The notes under the pieces are model-generated. The model did not search any database. It was not told the origin of the DNA and saw only the letters and a program-made list of their open reading frames with translations. A DNA stretch of 64,000 bases, from contig OY728121.1 in the NCBI GenBank assembly GCA_963277665.1, positions 1,658,668,062 through 1,658,732,061 of the forward strand, given 5' to 3'. Origin of the DNA: Viscum album (taxonomy: Eukaryota > Streptophyta > Magnoliopsida > Santalales > Viscaceae). Position numbers and translations under genes: made by a program. Positions 59,350 to 64,000 of the stretch are shown piece by piece (position 1 is the first letter of the stretch; each line of letters opens with the position of its first letter).

Positions 59350-59371
59350 ATATATATATATATATATATAT
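59350..59371. repeat. (TA)n microsatellite
   Basis: About eleven TA dinucleotides in a row, the longest of several TA runs in the right-hand AT-rich tract. Confidence 0.9.
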
Positions 59372-62300
59372 TAATTTTATGGGAACACACATATCTCTAC
59401 CCAAGAATATCATATCAAGAAGAAAGTTTCATATAATGAACAAATAAGTATTTTACCTAATATAATGAGGATTAAAAATATATTAAGAAAAAAGTAAAAA
59501 AAGAAAATACTATAGTCTTAAGATGATCCCATAATGGAACACCCTCGGAGAGAACTGACCCGTGAATAAAAGTATGATATTACCCAATCAAATCATAAAT
59601 AAAAGTTTATTCAAAATACCTCTTCAATTCCACAGGTAAAAATTTAAATTAAATCCTACCAATAAAACCATAGGAGATGACCATCATTAATAAAAATTAA
59701 AAATTCCCCAAAACCCATTAATGATTTTTTTTACTTAATAAATTAAACTAAACCAATATAAATAATCAATTTTTATGTGATATTAAACAATGTAATAGAT
59801 TTATTGTATCCCTAAATCTATATATATATATTTATGATTCTTGTGTACAAGTATTTTTTTATGATATTGATATATCACATATTATGTCATATTAAGACCA
59901 GGCCATGTAATATTTTAAGGTTAAAGAATATTATTTAAAAAAATACAGTGAGAACACATGAACTCCCTCTGTTAGTGATAGTGTATGACATGGGAATACG
60001 AAATGCATTGAATTTTATTTTATGATTCGTATGACACCATACAACTAAAAACGATTCAAAAAAACCAAATATTTGGGAATCTTCAACAAATGACTAATTT
60101 GAATTGTAATATTTCATAAGATGAAACTAATAGGAGAATAAAATTTTCCATTTTAATATTAAATTAAATAGAGATCAAATAATTAATTAAATGTTTTGAT
60201 ATTTATACGTAAATGTTACATATGTTCCATTTTAATCTCTAATGTCCATATAAATGGGAGTTTTACAATGAAATGGTAATTTCATATTTTGAAATAAACA
60301 TGTATTTGTGATACATTAATGTGCAATTATCACAATCAATATTCCTCACATGAAACACAAAACAAAATCCTAAATAGACTAAAATGAACAACAACATTTA
60401 AATATTTCATCAACAATATAAACATTTTAAAATTAAAAGATAATAATATAATAAGATACTTTATTATTTAATATTCATGGATTATTATTTTAATAAGGAT
60501 TCTTTTATAAGAACCATTTATATGGGGGTGAGGGTATTTTATTTTATCCTAAAAAATTTAATTTTTCATAGATAAAAGTAAATTTTAACTTGTAATATTT
60601 ATATTTAATGACAAATATATTAATAATAAATTATTCATAAATCTAAATGAAATAAAATTAAAAACATTTGATGTTTAAAAAATCCATTTTCCTATAAAAA
60701 TAATTATTTTGTATGGTTCATTTACATTTAAAATATATTTTAAATTTTTTTAATTTACAATTAATTTTTTTTAGAATCTTCATTGAAATATTAAATTTGG
60801 TTAAATTTTGTAGATTTTACTAAAAAAGTAAATATTAGGTCAATGGTAGAAAATATTATTTTTAGAAAAACCACACAATTTATAGGATTATTTGTTTATA
60901 ATAATTATTTGAAAAATACAAAAAAATCAATTAAAATTTTCCATTTTTTGAGTTAAAATATTAATTTAAAAATATTGGTTCGATATTTAAAATGAATATT
61001 TAATTTTTTAGAACATAAGTAATTTTTTCATCTGGGAATTATTTTTAATTAATTTTATAATTATTTTTTATAAATGAATATTTATCAATTTTAAAAAATT
61101 TAATTAAATTATATTAATTTAAAATTTTGAATCAATGGATTAAAATTATATAACGAAATTTTCTTTTATTTTTATGCATAAAGGATAATTTATTTAGGTA
61201 AAAGTAGTTGCCTCTGTAAATTCTAAAATGGTAAATATAATAATTAAAGGATAAATTAACTGAAAAATAATTTAAAAATAAGTGGGAATATGTGTTTTAG
61301 GACTTTGTTGAAATAATCCATTCCCCTAACAGTTATTTCCCTATATATTAGATATATTCCTTGTGAGTGACAACCCAACATTAAAATATTTTGATTATTT
61401 TTACAAATTCCTTCAATTTTCATCTAGAAATAGGGAAACCCTCGACTCACATCCCCTCACACAATAAAATGAATATTTTAGCCCTGAATATTACCAACCC
61501 TCTCTTAAAAACACCTATAAACATTATTTTTCTTCTTCTACAAATAACATACTTTTAATACATAACACCTTTTGAAAAAGAAATAATCCATAATGTTAGT
61601 AATAAATTTATCACTATCCATTCACATTCCTAAAAAAAATTTGACACATAAACATCTAAAAAATCACTAACACAATATTAAAATTATAACATTAGAATCA
61701 TTATTATACTTTTATGTTATTATTTTGACTGTATATGCAATAACTACCCTTCATGAAAAGATGAATTGTGTGTACCTATAGACAACCACCCTAAATAAGA
61801 AACATGATTCATTTTCATTCACCAATATAAAAGGACATTCCTAATAGTTAATTTTATATATAAACATTTTATTTTGGTAATATTTAATATTATTTATTAT
61901 AAACCATATTAATTCTTTTCTTAGTTCTATGGAAAATTAAATCATCATCCATGTGTACTTTTAGACTACCACCTATATGGTATGAGTGTTTTTTATTTTT
62001 CATTTCATCACCTATTTACGCGGATTTTCACTAGATTGTGTTCAATAGATATATATTATGTTTAAAAATTTAAAAATTTCTTATATTTAAAAATTGAACA
62101 ACCCCTTGACAATATGAACAATAAACTACCATGGTAAATACAATAAGCCAAAGCAGATTTCTTAAAGAAAAAATATTTTTCTTCATATTATTAATAACTT
62201 CATATAGGTTATAATAATATTTTATGTCATTCCAAATATAATATATAACACAAATAAATCAAAAATAAGATCATTATTCTTTTTTTTTATAATTATATTA

Positions 62301-63750
62301 TCATTAAATAAATTCATAATAATCCATTAATTATGGTATGCTCTCATTTGGTTTCGTTTATCCACTTACATGATCATTGGAATGAATTTATACAATGGAT
62401 GACTAATAAAGATAATTAAAATGTAAAATATAATATAATTTTTATTAATTTCTATTTTTTATGGGATAGTTATATAAATATTTAAATCATTATTTTAGAT
62501 AAAACACTTTATTCGTTATGAATAATTGATATTTGCTTGTTGTCGATTTCATATTCATGGATAAAAATGAATCAATCATAAATGGATGTTATAAACTCAA
62601 AAATAATTATAAATAAAACATTAATATATCTTTAATTATATGTGAATTATGATATTTTGAAGAATAATAAATATCAACACTGGTCATACAAAATTAGTTT
62701 GGAAAGATTTATATTAATTACACCAAGTATTGAAAATAATTAAATATATATATATACACATAATAAATATATATATGAAGTATATATGGTTATATTTATT
62801 ATAAATTTTATTAAATAATTATTTATTTTGTTTAAATGATTTGTTGAGGATATTTTGTGTCTGTGCATAACTAATACGGACTTATATAATCGATTTGTTT
62901 TTCCAAATTCTAATTCTTTGAGACATAATAAATTTATTTACCAATGTTTTTCATTTATGTTGTATTTAGTACATATGGATTCATTTTTATAGTAATTTTT
63001 TTTATTTCATGGGATATACAATTCTATATAATATACTATTCTTTAAATGGGAATTTATTCTTTTGTGATTCTAGTTGTAAGGAATTTTGTTTAGTGAACA
63101 TTCATTCATTGTGTTTTGATTATTATATTGATATTATTTATTATATATTGAGTAAATTATACCATTTATTGTATTATGTTGAATTCAATCAATTTTTTTT
63201 TCTATTTATTAAAATTAATATAAAAAATCATTGTCTAATATTTCATATCGTATGGAGTAACTTCCCTAAAAGTTTGATATATGAAATATCATCTCAGTGG
63301 GTTATAATATTTTATCTCGAACAATGTTTTTCCTTGCATTATTTCTCCCACTATAATATTTTAATACATTTTATTTTATAATAATCTTTGGGAAAATTTT
63401 GTTCAAATAAAATTAAGGTGTTATTGTTTCTTATAAAAATTTCTTTTTCAATATCGATAATATCATATTATTAAAAAAATTCTGTCAATAATAATGTAAT
63501 TTATATTTGGATCAACATTTCCTATATAAAAAGATACATCATTTTCAAGGATCAGTTACTGGAGATTCATTTGATATATAATATTTTGTATAATATTTTA
63601 CTAATCATTTTCTAGAGTTACTTTTTAATGTGATATGTACATTTTTTTACATCAATGTTTATAATGTTTTTAAAATTAATTTTATGTCATCACCCCCACT
63701 TTACTTTTCATATAGAAACTGATTTACACTCATGGGATTTATATTACATG

Positions 63751-63789
63751 ATTTTTTATATAATATATATATATATATCTATATATATA
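63751..63789. repeat. Imperfect (TA)n microsatellite
   Basis: A TA run interrupted once by TC, just before the end of the window. Confidence 0.85.
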
Positions 63790-64000
63790 GGGATTGGAAT
63801 CATGGGATAATATTTTTCTTGATTCTTGATCCCTCATTATGTGGTAGCATTTGAAGTATTATTTTGAAGGGAATTTTTTAATCTATGTTATTATTATTTA
63901 ATGTTTAAATTATTAGACCAGGGATGCATTATATTTCAATAATCCAACGTCGGTATATTTATGTGTATTGTATTTTTCTTTTCCATCAATGATTTGATCC

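Larger units (their letters stand above)
56449..64000. other. AT-rich tract with no recognisable gene or element
   Basis: About 7.5 kb of extremely AT-rich sequence. I find no RT, integrase, transposase or host-gene motif on either strand and no direct repeat of LTR size. Local simple repeats occur, such as (TA)n near 59350 and 63760 and a C9 run at 57956-57964. The only long open frame (62944-63381) translates to a Phe/Ile/Tyr-rich chain explained by base composition. It may be an ancient, eroded LTR array. Confidence 0.6.

Noticed and set aside
62944..63381. 145-codon open frame on the plus strand
   Set aside because: The product is almost entirely Phe, Ile, Tyr and Leu with no motif. It lies in very AT-rich DNA, where TTT, ATT and TAT codons keep frames open by chance on this strand.
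1..64000. tRNA, rRNA, CRISPR array or bacterial-type operon
   Set aside because: I saw no cloverleaf with A and B boxes, no rRNA core sequence, no spaced short direct repeats of CRISPR type and no dense same-strand coding. All coding traces belong to retrotransposons.

Overview
The window looks like intergenic, repeat-dominated DNA from a large, AT-rich seed-plant nuclear genome. I find no host protein gene, rRNA, tRNA or CRISPR array. The plant assignment rests on several recognisable kinds of element. There are Ty3/gypsy chromoviruses whose LTRs start near TGTAAYACCC and whose primer-binding sites match the initiator-Met tRNA complement (TGGTATCAGAG). There is also a LINE ORF1 with a DUF4283-like region and twin CCHC knuckles, and a LINE ORF2 that ends in an RNase H domain. 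The species cannot be told from the sequence.

Layout from left to right. (1) 1-10975 is chromovirus E1 on the minus strand, entering the window inside its 3' LTR, with a ~4.0 kb 5' LTR at 6989-10975. (2) It sits inside E5, a plus-strand chromovirus of which only the pol C-terminus (10976-11365) and a putative 3' LTR (11368 to about 13560) are visible. (3) 13620-14827 is an LTR fragment (E6) related to the E1 LTR, cut off by a LINE ORF1 fragment at 14830-16735. (4) 17925-39555 is E2, an old plus-strand gypsy element with a short, decayed interior. Its 3' LTR is split by E3. (5) E3 (25142-37344, minus strand) is a chromovirus with ~3.73 kb LTRs, flanked by GGGGC/GGGGA as a probable target-site duplication. 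(6) 39750-44130 is a decayed LINE ORF2 on the minus strand. (7) 44973-56352 is E4, an old plus-strand chromovirus with ~3.0 kb LTRs, apparently inserted into a further LTR fragment. (8) 56450-64000 is about 7.5 kb of extremely AT-rich DNA with nothing I can identify.

All elements are dead. Each polyprotein is broken by stops and frameshifts, many of them explained by C-to-T change, and several catalytic residues are lost. Hand comparison suggests that the LTR pairs of E1 and E3 differ by roughly a tenth, while those of E2 and E4 are much more diverged. This fits the nesting order.

The most interesting shared structure lies in the LTRs rather than the coding parts. Five element families plus one fragment show a consensus-like splice donor and/or acceptor (a TACTGAG-like box, a CTCACC-like box, a pyrimidine tract, then AG). 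In the four families where both ends can be placed they bracket a candidate leader intron of roughly 1.05-2.3 kb. E1 and E3 also carry two CpG-rich dyads around CGTACGTACG downstream of the TATA box in an otherwise AT-rich leader. The E2 LTRs carry three consecutive tandem arrays (18 bp, about 21-25 bp, and a strict 13 bp unit) present in both LTR copies.
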